From positions 1 through 28,563 of IMG/VR virus record IMGVR_UViG_3300045963_000149: a stretch of DNA of 28,563 nt. One strand, written 5' to 3'. Below the pieces are notes generated by a model. The model saw nothing but the letters and a program-made list of their open reading frames with translations. It did not search any database and had not been told where the DNA came from. The position numbers and the translations under genes are program-made. The stretch is from a virus. This document shows, one piece after another, positions 20,470 to 27,195 of the stretch (its first letter is position 1; each line of letters starts with the position of its first letter).

Positions 20470-21230
20470 CGTACGAACCGATCGTCTTTGTCCTTGTTGT
20501 GCTCGACGTGCTCCATTAGGATGAGCAACTGAGTACCTGCATGGGCAAGATGGTGGTGATTGGATTCAGGGTCTTTGTCAACGCCTCTCCAGAAGTCGAA
20601 CAGGTGACGCAGGATCGAACCGTATGTGCGACTCCATGCCACAGTGTCTCCTTCACGATACGAGTTGGCAAAGTACTTCCTGGTGCCAAAGCCGAACACG
20701 TTGGCGATCTGCATCATAGGGCCAATCGGCAGCAGGTCCACACGAACCTTGTCGCTGTCGAACTTAGGCGCAAAGCCTGGAACAATCGTGCCGTCTGAGC
20801 TCGGTGCAACCTTTGTGCCGGTGAGCTTAGTGATTCTTTTTTCCATCACATCGAACAGGATCTTGTTCAGTTCTTCCTCAGGGCCAGTCCAACCTGCCGG
20901 CTTGACCAAGTCACGCTTGAAGCCGCGCTTACTGGCTTCAGCACTGGCGGCCAATTCCTTCTTCATGTTTGCGCGCATCACAGTCTCAAAGCCTTCAAGC
21001 AGCGGAAAACCGTGACGCTCAAGAGTGCCGACAGTAAATACGAGCAAGTCGAGCAGAGCATCGTACTCATCGACAAGACCTACGGCCTCTTTGTACTCGT
21101 CCAACTCCTCTTGCATGGCCTTGACGCGAAACTCCTTCTCAGTCAAATCGAGATGAGCCGGATCGCCGTCATGAGACAAGCCGAATTTTTTGTGCATGTC
21201 CTGCACTAGCTTATAGAGTCGAGACTCCAT
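20466..21230 (-). CDS. MazG-like nucleoside triphosphate pyrophosphohydrolase with dATP/dGTP diphosphohydrolase N-terminal-type domain
   Basis: A 254-residue two-part protein with a strong AAGGAG before ATG 21230. Residues 1-75 carry a PRA-PH/MazG-like helical core: E-E-L-D-E (41-45) and D-E-Y-D-A-L-L-D (54-61), the acidic metal-binding pair. Residues about 106-245 contain K-F-D-S-D-K-V-R-V-D-L-L-P, G-T-R-K-Y-F-A-N, then H-L-F-D-F-W-R-G and H-H-H-L-A-H-A-G-T-Q-L-L, as in DUF5664/dGTP_diPhyd_N proteins. Such enzymes clear particular dNTPs. First in the coupled modification operon, it may remove the canonical nucleotide (dTTP or dCTP) or dUTP so that the modified one is incorporated. Nucleotide specificity cannot be read from the sequence. 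Confidence 0.78.
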   Translation of the reverse strand: MESRLYKLVQDMHKKFGLSHDGDPAHLDLTEKEFRVKAMQEELDEYKEAVGLVDEYDALLDLLVFTVGTLERHGFPLLEGFETVMRANMKKELAASAEASKRGFKRDLVKPAGWTGPEEELNKILFDVMEKRITKLTGTKVAPSSDGTIVPGFAPKFDSDKVRVDLLPIGPMMQIANVFGFGTRKYFANSYREGDTVAWSRTYGSILRHLFDFWRGVDKDPESNHHHLAHAGTQLLILMEHVEHNKDKDDRFVR

Positions 21231-21252
21231 GGTTTCTCCTTGGTGAATGGGT

Positions 21253-21319
21253 GGAGGGGTGTGGCAGGCCGGAGGCTTTTTCAGCTACTCCTCATCCTTA
21301 CGGGTAGAGGCACCCCTCC
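21253..21319 (-). promoter_or_regulatory. Possible structured leader before the modification operon
   Basis: In the 95-nt gap between the ssDNA-binding gene and the MazG-like gene, CACCCCTCC (21311-21319) and GGAGGGGTG (21253-21261) are perfect complements enclosing 49 nt. That loop holds further short complementary runs (CCTC/GAGG and GCC/GGC on the minus strand), so a branched RNA fold is possible. It lies about 12 nt before the AAGGAG. There is no T-run for termination. Confidence 0.45.
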
Positions 21320-21325
21320 GAAAAA

Positions 21326-21871
21326 TCAGTCGAGCATCGAGTCTTTCTTGGCGAAGTCTGCAAAGTCGTCTTCGGCGTTGGTGCGACCGCTGAACGCTTC
21401 GTCGTCACGAACCTTCATCAGATTGTCGAGAGCGATAGACACACCCTTGCCGCCAGTCGGGTGATCCCATGCGTAGGCACGGATCGAGGCACGAAACCAT
21501 GCGCCTGAGTAGATCTCGTTGGCGTTCATGATTGGGTTGAGATCGATGTTGACGATGCCAGGCTTGTTCTTGCTGGTTGCCTGGATAGACCAACGACCTT
21601 CGAACTCAGGACGCGTATTGCCGTCGTCATCTGGTTCGTCGCCGTCTTTCTTGGGATTCTTCATCTTAAGAGGAATCTTGCCGAACTTGGCCTTAGCGGT
21701 CTCTTCGACCAGCGCGTCCAGTTTCTTCCAGAACGGGTCCTTCTTGTCGATCGGGATAGTGATCTGGTAACGCGGCTCAGGCTGCTTTTCACCTGGTGCC
21801 ACCTTGATAGCATGCGGTTCAAGAACGTGAACGAAAGAGCCACGGAATTCAGGAGTAACGAGTTTTGACAT
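21326..21871 (-). CDS. Single-stranded DNA-binding protein, DUF2815-like
   Basis: A 181-residue protein starting at ATG 21871; a TTG at 21886 in frame is less likely. It shows the DUF2815 pattern: F-R-G-S-F-V-H-V near the N-terminus, P-R-Y-Q-I-T-I-P-I-D-K-K-D, W-K-K-L-D-A-L-V-E-E, and G-A-W-F-R-A-S-I-R-A-Y-A-W plus G-V-S-I-A-L-D-N-L-M. It ends in an acidic tail (D-D-F-A-D-F-A-K-K-D), a common protein-recruiting feature of phage ssDNA-binding proteins. It sits after the nuclease and helicase and should coat ssDNA during replication or recombination. A TTGTAC/TTGTAG pair lies 35-52 nt upstream of the start. Confidence 0.85.
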   Translation of the reverse strand: MSKLVTPEFRGSFVHVLEPHAIKVAPGEKQPEPRYQITIPIDKKDPFWKKLDALVEETAKAKFGKIPLKMKNPKKDGDEPDDDGNTRPEFEGRWSIQATSKNKPGIVNIDLNPIMNANEIYSGAWFRASIRAYAWDHPTGGKGVSIALDNLMKVRDDEAFSGRTNAEDDFADFAKKDSMLD

Positions 21872-21905
21872 GATTGAGTCTCTCAACAGTTAAGGGTGAA
21901 TGATT

Positions 21906-21923
21906 CTACAACAACAAGTACAA
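21906..21923 (-). promoter_or_regulatory. TTGTAC-N6-TTGTAG element upstream of the ssDNA-binding gene (copy 7, partial)
   Basis: On the minus strand TTGTAC and TTGTAG stand 12 bp apart, as in promoter modules 2-6. The A-tract, the TATACT/TACAAT box, the stem-loop and the ATGTCGAAAGG leader are not present here. This suggests a protein-binding site separable from the promoter. Confidence 0.5.
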
Positions 21924-21927
21924 CTCT

Positions 21928-23040
21928 TCAGCTATTCGCAAAGTCTTTTGCGGCGGTAGCCGCTCTGGATATTGCGACACGTTTGTCCGTGTCAGGGACA
22001 ACCGTAGGCGAACCCTCTTTGGCAAAGACGAATCCATCAAGCGAGACGTCTTCACCTTTAAGGGCCTTTTCCATCTGAGCAACGGACAGCATTGCAGGCT
22101 CAGAGTAAATGAGGGCTGCAAACCCTTTTTCCTTGAGGAATTTCTCGACCGCACTCTCATCTGTCCAAGCACGGGTTCGTCGTCCCTCAACCACTTTGAA
22201 GCCAGGCAACTCTTTGCCTGCCAACAACGTGTCCTTCGCATAGTTCTCGACTGCGTTGATAAAGTCCTTCAAGATCGGCACCAACTTCATGTACTTGGCC
22301 ATCTCTTGAGGGTCGATCTCAACCTTGACGAAACTAGCAAAATCTACTACTGCCGCTTCGTCTGCGACCCTTCGTTTCTCTGGGCACTGGGCCTGTGAAC
22401 GACACCACTGGCATCCCTTTTCACTGAGCACGAATGTAGGTTCTTCGTTGATCCGCCTGTAAGCTTCGCGGAGCTCATCTGCAAATACCATCAACCGTGC
22501 CCTGTCGATCTTCCATGTGCTGATGTGTTCCAACGGAGGTTGAACAATCACAAGCGTGATCTCTTGGAAGTCGTAGATACAGTCGAACTTTAGGAATGCT
22601 CCTAGTGCGTAGCACATTAGCTGCGTATTCTCCTCCGCGTCAACTCTGTTGCCTTGGCCTGTCTTGAGGTCGGTCACTGTCAGCTTGCCTGGCGTCATGG
22701 ATACACAGTCTGCTGTGCCGTAGCAATCGAAGATGACTTCTTCAAGACTGACCTTGACTTCGTAGGCTTTGAAGCCAGGCAGACTCCTGACAAAGTCTAC
22801 GTAGACGGTTGCGATGTCGACGCAACTTCTGTCCATCGTCAGACCGTTGATTACTCTGCCTTCAAGGTCTTCAGGTTGCTTGTTTTCGGCCAAGCAGATC
22901 TCACTGAACGTATGGATAGCAGTTCCCTTTTCGGCGTACTGGCTGCTACCCTCGTTGGGGATGTCAGGCGGCAGATGGACTGAGCCTGAGCAAACCATCC
23001 AACGGCTGCTCGCTGATGGGCTAAGCTTAGCGTGCGCCAT
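21928..23040 (-). CDS. Cas4/RecB-like PD-(D/E)XK nuclease, DUF2800
   Basis: A 370-residue nuclease. ATG 23040 is taken as start; TTG 23046, overlapping the helicase stop, would add two residues. Nuclease motifs: E-K-G-T-A-I-H at 37-43, G-T-A-D (108-111), D-L-K-T-G (124-128) and E-N-T-Q-L-M-C-Y (137-144). One cysteine in R-W-M-V-C-S-G-S (C17) and three in C-Q-W-C-x5-C (C210, C213, C219) match the split four-Cys pattern that binds an iron-sulfur cluster in Cas4/AddB-type nucleases. The C-terminal 130 residues are a family-typical extension with W-T-D-E. It is probably a 5'-3' or end-processing exonuclease acting with the SNF2 helicase and ssDNA-binding protein. Confidence 0.87.
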   Translation of the reverse strand: MAHAKLSPSASSRWMVCSGSVHLPPDIPNEGSSQYAEKGTAIHTFSEICLAENKQPEDLEGRVINGLTMDRSCVDIATVYVDFVRSLPGFKAYEVKVSLEEVIFDCYGTADCVSMTPGKLTVTDLKTGQGNRVDAEENTQLMCYALGAFLKFDCIYDFQEITLVIVQPPLEHISTWKIDRARLMVFADELREAYRRINEEPTFVLSEKGCQWCRSQAQCPEKRRVADEAAVVDFASFVKVEIDPQEMAKYMKLVPILKDFINAVENYAKDTLLAGKELPGFKVVEGRRTRAWTDESAVEKFLKEKGFAALIYSEPAMLSVAQMEKALKGEDVSLDGFVFAKEGSPTVVPDTDKRVAISRAATAAKDFANS

Positions 23041-23042
23041 GT

Positions 23043-24650
23043 TCAAAAAGGAGCGTCGCCAAGAGCTGCATGGATCTCGCGCATCACGCTTTCGTAGTGC
23101 CCAGAAGGGATCTCGCTGACCTTCTTTGCGCCGGTGTCAGCAATGATCTTGAGTGCGTCAGCGCGTTTGCCGACATCGATCATCTTTGCCATACCTTCGC
23201 GGATGTGATCTAGCGTTAGGGCCACTTTGGTTGTAGCCGGCGCTGGTGTTGGCTTCTCTTCAGAGACTTCAACCTGTTCTTGCTTCGGCTCTTTGACCCC
23301 AGCTGTTGTTGAGAGTGAACTAAAGAGCTCGGCAAGCTCACGGAGCTTGCTTGCAATAGCCACGTTGTCGAGTTGTGCCATGTCTGTTTCCTTGATGATA
23401 AGTCCAATGATGTCCATCTTCTTCAACACGCTATGAAGCATGCGAGCGTCGATGGACTGGTGAATAGTCAGGATCTCGGCCGTGACCGGATTGACCTGAC
23501 CAATCCGGTGGCACCTGTCGGCTGGCTGATGAATGCCTTTAGGTGTCCACGAGGATTCAACGAAGACAACCCAATTGGCTGCTGTCAAAGTGAGTCCTTC
23601 ACCTGCAGCAACAAGATTGCCGACAAACACTCGGCACTTTGGGTCCTCTTGAAATGTTTTCTCAGCGTTGTAGCGTGCTTGCGCACTGTCACCACCAACA
23701 ACCCTGACTGGGTTGAACTCTGCCAGGCCGCTCAGAAGCTCGTCCACGATGTCACGATGATGAGCGAACACTACTATTTTGTCCATGACTTCAAGACGAT
23801 CCTTGATGTGCTGGATAGCTAGCGGCAGCTTGCGGTGCGCATTCATGTGCAAAATGTCTGGCATTGCCTCGAACGCTACCGGCTCTGGGTTCTTCTCGAT
23901 GTCGTCGATGTCGAACCGCTTCTCACGCTTGTCGACAGGCAGGTCCAGCTCCACTACGCTGTAGGTCTTGGGCGGCAACTCAGGCATGACATTCTCTTTG
24001 GTCATGCGCAGCATCACTGGCTCAAGGATCTCAACAAGCTCAGCTTCGTTGCTTGAGCGGCTGAAATCCCAGTTGCCCCAAGGGGTCTTCCAGCCTTTGC
24101 AGTAGAGTTTGCCAAATTCCATGTATCCAAGCTTAGTTGCGCCGATGGCGTACAGAAGTGGCCAGAGTTCAATCGGTCGGCTGACAACAGGAGTGCCCGA
24201 AAGCAGACGCACCTTCTCAGTCGTCCTGATCTTGCGACTGACCACGGCTGTACGCACAGCATCGTAGGACTTGCAGTAGTGCGACTCGTCAACGATCAGT
24301 GTCTCTAGGTGACCAAAGTCAACATGATGAACTGTGCGCTTACGCTTGCCTTCGACTTGGTCAAACTGCAACCAGTACATGGACTCGTAGTTCGTGATGA
24401 CCACGTCGGCCGGTGTGAACGGCTTCTTGGCACTTCGGACAACTGAGGTGGTCAACTCAGGCCGCCACTTGTTCAGCTCATGCTGCCATTTGAATTTCAT
24501 GGACGCGGTGCACACGACCAAGGCAGGAGGAGTGAGGTCTAGAGCCGAAATGACGGTTTTGCCTAGGCCCTGTTCAAGAGCAAGGAAGACCTTAGCGCGT
24601 GGTTGTAGCCAGCGCAAAGCAAAAGCCTGGAATGGCAGAACCTGATTCAT
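23043..24650 (-). CDS. SNF2-family DNA helicase/translocase
   Basis: A 535-residue superfamily 2 ATPase. Motif I is E-Q-G-L-G-K-T (26-32), Ia includes V-V-C-T-A-S (45-50), motif II is V-D-E-S-H (120-124), motif III L-S-G-T-P (150-154), motif V around G-E-G-L-T-L-T (350-356) and motif VI R-C-H-R-I-G-Q (379-385). This is the SNF2/SMARCAL1 subgroup common in phage replication modules. Residues about 430-535 are a separate tail: a Glu/Pro-rich linker, then a helical piece (D-H-I-R-E-G-M, A-L-K-I-I-A-D-T-G-A-K-K-V, then H-Y-E-S-V-M-R-E-I). This piece resembles small terminal domains appended to several phage recombination proteins. ATG 24650 is in ATGA overlap with the zinc ribbon gene. Confidence 0.92.
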   Translation of the reverse strand: MNQVLPFQAFALRWLQPRAKVFLALEQGLGKTVISALDLTPPALVVCTASMKFKWQHELNKWRPELTTSVVRSAKKPFTPADVVITNYESMYWLQFDQVEGKRKRTVHHVDFGHLETLIVDESHYCKSYDAVRTAVVSRKIRTTEKVRLLSGTPVVSRPIELWPLLYAIGATKLGYMEFGKLYCKGWKTPWGNWDFSRSSNEAELVEILEPVMLRMTKENVMPELPPKTYSVVELDLPVDKREKRFDIDDIEKNPEPVAFEAMPDILHMNAHRKLPLAIQHIKDRLEVMDKIVVFAHHRDIVDELLSGLAEFNPVRVVGGDSAQARYNAEKTFQEDPKCRVFVGNLVAAGEGLTLTAANWVVFVESSWTPKGIHQPADRCHRIGQVNPVTAEILTIHQSIDARMLHSVLKKMDIIGLIIKETDMAQLDNVAIASKLRELAELFSSLSTTAGVKEPKQEQVEVSEEKPTPAPATTKVALTLDHIREGMAKMIDVGKRADALKIIADTGAKKVSEIPSGHYESVMREIHAALGDAPF

Positions 24651-24832
24651 TTCGACATTGACTTGGTTTCAGAGATTGTACTGTGCTTTGTAGACTTTTT
24701 TCGTGATTTTATTGGTAGCTCCAATGTGGTGAAGCGATGCAAGTTGGCGCACTGGCGGCGCCTTCTCACACCGCCTTCTTGTTTACGTGTCTCCAGTAAA
24801 GTTGTCCATTGACCGCACTCAGGACAATCCAC
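24647..24832 (-). CDS. NrdR-like zinc ribbon protein
   Basis: A 61-residue protein starting at GTG 24832. The sequence D-C-P-E-C-G-Q-W-T-T-L-L-E-T-R, then R-R-R-R-Q-C-A-N-L-H-R-F-T-T-L-E, is the NrdR-type zinc ribbon (C-x-x-C, then R-R-R-x-C and R-F-T-T) with the last ligand probably a His in place of Cys. A basic Ser/Lys tail follows; the ATP-cone of cellular NrdR is absent. It may be a DNA-binding regulator or helicase partner. The stop overlaps the helicase start (ATGA). The ribosome binding site is weak, so the GTG is chosen because it places the zinc motif at the N-terminus, as in NrdR. Confidence 0.68.
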   Translation of the reverse strand: MDCPECGQWTTLLETRKQEGGVRRRRQCANLHRFTTLELPIKSRKKSTKHSTISETKSMSK

Positions 24833-24835
24833 AAC

Positions 24836-24997
24836 CTAAAAGACCACGATCATCAGAATTACCGCCCAGGCATAAAAGCCGATAAAGATTGGGAACTGCG
24901 GCGCCCATTGGTATGGCTCTTTTGCTTCTTCAATCTGATTGGTTGTGTACGGTCCAAATGCCTCTTGAAGGGTGCGTGGGAATTTTCGTGTGTTCAT
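24836..24997 (-). CDS. Small membrane protein, 53 residues
   Basis: Starts at ATG 24997 with GAGGG upstream; the longer frame to 25018 is less likely. The N-terminal half is M-N-T-R-K-F-P-R-T-L-Q-E-A-F-G-P-Y-T, followed by an acidic linker and one C-terminal hydrophobic helix (about 35-53). Proteins with R-x-F-P-R-T-L-x-E-A-F-G-P-Y are frequent in phage and prophage early operons; their function is not known to me. The helix would place it in the inner membrane with the N-terminus in the cytoplasm. Confidence 0.72.
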   Translation of the reverse strand: MNTRKFPRTLQEAFGPYTTNQIEEAKEPYQWAPQFPIFIGFYAWAVILMIVVF

Positions 24998-25004
24998 GAC
25001 GCCC

Positions 25005-25355
25005 TCATATAAAACCAAAAATGAGAGCTGCGATTATTACAATCAAACCGATACAATTGAAAAGATCTGATACAAACCAACTGAAGTCCGATGGCTTGTT
25101 CGGATTCTGTTCGCCTGCTTGATAGCTGCGTGCAAACTCTTTCAACACGGCTGACGGGTGTTGATCATCTTCAGGCCAGGCCAACTTGCCAATCCAGCGG
25201 TATCCGTCTTCACGTGCTGAGGGTGAATCTGGGTCGACGCGGTAGACGTTATCGTCTTCGTCCCACGCGTACAAAAGGCCGCCAATCTTTGCCTGGAAAG
25301 CGTGTGACTGGCAATCATGATGGTCTGGGTCAAGATAGTCGTCGTGTGCGCTCAT
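25005..25355 (-). CDS. Protein of unknown function with C-terminal membrane helix
   Basis: A 116-residue protein starting at ATG 25355 with AAGGAG upstream, inside the end of the preceding gene (ATGA overlap). The N-terminal 85 residues are very acidic and soluble (D-P-D-H-H-D-C-Q-S, D-E-D-D-N-V-Y-R-V-D-P-D), with D-G-Y-R-W-I-G-K-L. The last 22 residues form a hydrophobic helix (I-G-L-I-V-I-I-A-A-L-I-F-G). A tail-anchored membrane protein is the likely topology. No family is recognised. Confidence 0.75.
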   Translation of the reverse strand: MSAHDDYLDPDHHDCQSHAFQAKIGGLLYAWDEDDNVYRVDPDSPSAREDGYRWIGKLAWPEDDQHPSAVLKEFARSYQAGEQNPNKPSDFSWFVSDLFNCIGLIVIIAALIFGFI

Positions 25356-25630
25356 GATTGCTCCTTCGCCATAGCTCCCGAGCATTGCTTGATCCAGTTC
25401 AAGGTGTCTGGCTTGAACCTGTGATTGGTGTGAGAGACTACGTCAATTGCTGAGACAGTGACTGTCGTGCAGCGGTTAGCGTCTTCTGGGAAGTGGTAGT
25501 GGAAATGCTGGTAGATAGAGCCGCGCCATGCACTGTGCGCAGCAAAGCCAATGCCAAGTGCCCTGCATGCCACATACTCTCGCTGCGACCAGAGAGGGCC
25601 TGGATTGGTGAGTGGAATTGCCTGGGTCAT
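25352..25630 (-). CDS. Small protein of unknown function, 92 residues
   Basis: Starts at ATG 25630 in ATGA overlap with the upstream gene. It begins M-T-Q-A-I-P-L-T-N-P-G-P-L-W-S, has a Cys/Tyr/His-rich centre (Y-Q-H-F-H-Y-H-F-P-E-D) and ends Q-C-S-G-A-M-A-K-E-Q-S. The His-rich centre could bind metal. There is no recognisable family. Confidence 0.72.
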   Translation of the reverse strand: MTQAIPLTNPGPLWSQREYVACRALGIGFAAHSAWRGSIYQHFHYHFPEDANRCTTVTVSAIDVVSHTNHRFKPDTLNWIKQCSGAMAKEQS

Positions 25631-25938
25631 GAGGTTCCTTTCAGTGCTTTATTGGGTTGTCTCGGTAAAGCTGCGTCAGCAGTTGAGCGATCACTAGTCG
25701 CGCCTCGGATTTCCGATGCCAAAGCCTCGCAGAAATCAAATGTCGTTTCAACGTGATGCGGCCAGTTCGGAGCCTCCATGTTCTCGACAATCGCAGCGCA
25801 CCTCTCGCGTTCAGCCAGCACTGCGGTGGTGGCGTAGGCAGTCATCTGTTCGGCACTGTGGCTCCATACGTCTTTGGGGGTGCCGCTCTCATCGTCAAAA
25901 CAATGTGTATCGGGCTCAGGCAAGGGCGGCAGGTTCAT
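25627..25938 (-). CDS. Small phage protein with N-L-P-P-L-P-E-P-D start
   Basis: A 103-residue protein starting at ATG 25938 (ATGA overlap). The N-terminus N-L-P-P-L-P-E-P-D-T-H-C-F-D and the following V-W-S-H-S-A-E-Q-M-T-A-Y with A-E-R-E-R-C-A-A-I-V-E are a recurrent pattern in short proteins from proteobacterial phages. The function is unknown. A helix with A-V-L-A-E-R-E-R-C-A may mediate self-assembly. Confidence 0.75.
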   Translation of the reverse strand: MNLPPLPEPDTHCFDDESGTPKDVWSHSAEQMTAYATTAVLAERERCAAIVENMEAPNWPHHVETTFDFCEALASEIRGATSDRSTADAALPRQPNKALKGTS

Positions 25939-26153
25939 TCGGACTCCTTGTTCATCTTCGCCAGTTCCTCGCGGATGATTTCTCGGACGCGGCGCTCGGT
26001 CAGTTCAACAGGGACGAACGTTGTTGGGATCCAAGGTGATGGTGTGTCTCTTAGGCCACGACGAAACTCGCATTGACATTGCGGCCCAACATATCCCATG
26101 GCACCAGAAAAGCGAGGAAGATTGCAGTGCGGGCATTGGCTGGCTGTACTCAT
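25935..26153 (-). CDS. Small Cys-containing protein of unknown function
   Basis: A 72-residue protein (ATG 26153, ATGA overlap on both sides). The N-terminal part has C-P-H-C-N-L-P and C-Q-C, four cysteines that could form a zinc site. The second half is a charged helix (V-R-E-I-I-R-E-E-L-A-K-M-N-K). This is a small zinc-finger-plus-helix layout seen in phage accessory proteins; the role is unknown. Confidence 0.72.
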   Translation of the reverse strand: MSTASQCPHCNLPRFSGAMGYVGPQCQCEFRRGLRDTPSPWIPTTFVPVELTERRVREIIREELAKMNKESE

Positions 26154-26902
26154 TCAGACTCCTTGATCCCGTGCTCAGCTTCGATTGCGCGGGCGAACTC
26201 GTTTAATAGCAGGAACTTGTCTTGAAGACGACCGAAGGCCACTGGATCAGAAGTGCGAACAACGCACTCCGCGATCTGTTCCTCCGTCAGCGGCGCTCGG
26301 GGTGGGTGGGATGCGGTGTAGAGGGAAACTTTCGTCATGCCCTGCATTTCCGGCTCATCGGACTTGACCCAAAAGTCAACATCCAATTCACTCCCGACCA
26401 GTTCATGCTGTAGCGCACCATTCTTGAAACATGCCCACGCCACCGGCTCGGCGGCGGGTTCGTCTGAAAACTTGCGCGGCGACATTTTCCCGGTGTGCTC
26501 GTAGGTGGCTTGCACTGTGAATGCGGGCTTGAGCGGGACGTGGTTGTAGTCCTCGGCAGCGGGTTCGGCTTTTGGGCCATACGAGCTACCTGGCTGTCCG
26601 AGCTCATTGCTTCCAGTGCAAGCGTTTTGATGGTTTGTTGCATGCGGACACCGCTTGTTGCCGCAGATCGAACACAAGATCATTCGCTGGCGCATGATGT
26701 CTTGAGGCGTGCAGGTTTCGCAGCTACAGGCAGCGGGTTCGGCGAGGGAGGCATTCAGCGTTTGAGCCAGCCCTGCGGAATAGTTGAACCGCTCGTCATC
26801 GCTCGGGAAGTCGCCATCAACCCGAAGTGTCGCGTCGTAGTGAAAGTCGAAGTCGTCAATCACGCGCCCGTCATCGCGCACGGTGAATCGCTTTTGGTTC
26901 AT
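26150..26902 (-). CDS. Cys-rich phage protein of unknown function, 250 residues
   Basis: Starts at ATG 26902 (ATGA overlap). The middle has C-S-C-E-T-C and L-C-S-I-C-G-N-K-R-C-P-H-A-T-N-H (about residues 59-92), then G-S-N-E-L-G-Q-P-G-S-S-Y, a recognisable recurring phage segment. The second half has E-P-V-A-W-A-C-F-K-N-G and T-K-V-S-L-Y-T, followed by R-A-P-L-T-E-E-Q-I, also a recurrent phage module. It therefore looks like two commonly exchanged small modules joined. The linker is Ala/Glu/Pro-rich (A-E-P-A-A-E). Zinc binding is likely; the biological role is unknown. Confidence 0.75.
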   Translation of the reverse strand: MNQKRFTVRDDGRVIDDFDFHYDATLRVDGDFPSDDERFNYSAGLAQTLNASLAEPAACSCETCTPQDIMRQRMILCSICGNKRCPHATNHQNACTGSNELGQPGSSYGPKAEPAAEDYNHVPLKPAFTVQATYEHTGKMSPRKFSDEPAAEPVAWACFKNGALQHELVGSELDVDFWVKSDEPEMQGMTKVSLYTASHPPRAPLTEEQIAECVVRTSDPVAFGRLQDKFLLLNEFARAIEAEHGIKESE

Positions 26903-27195
26903 GTCTTCTCCCTTGCGGAGTCGATGGCGGCGTCAAGCGTCTCAAACACTTCCCCGGCGGGCAGCATTTCATTCTCAATTCCGAGTTTTTCGCTGTCGGT
27001 GGTGTACCCATGATCGCGCCACCACCGATACCGCTCTGCATCAACTGCATCAGCCAATGCCGCATCCCGTTCCCTGGCCAGCGATTCAATGGCGGTGCGG
27101 AGGGTGTCATGCGCTTTGGTGCTTGTGGTGTCGTTGTCAAACACGGCCTTGCCGTATTCATAAACCAGCTTCATCAGGGTGCCGGTGGTGGTCAT
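26899..27195 (-). CDS. Small protein of unknown function, 98 residues
   Basis: ATG 27195 in ATGA overlap. It is mostly helical, with A-E-R-Y-R-W-W-R-D-H-G-Y-T at about residues 53-65, a motif frequent in small phage proteins, and E-T-L-D-A-A-I-D-S-A-R at the end. No enzymatic motif is visible. Confidence 0.72.
   Translation of the reverse strand: MTTTGTLMKLVYEYGKAVFDNDTTSTKAHDTLRTAIESLARERDAALADAVDAERYRWWRDHGYTTDSEKLGIENEMLPAGEVFETLDAAIDSAREKT

Noticed and set aside
23373-23822. Plus-strand open frame opposite the helicase
   Set aside because: It overlaps conserved helicase motifs on the other strand and has no recognisable product or start signals.
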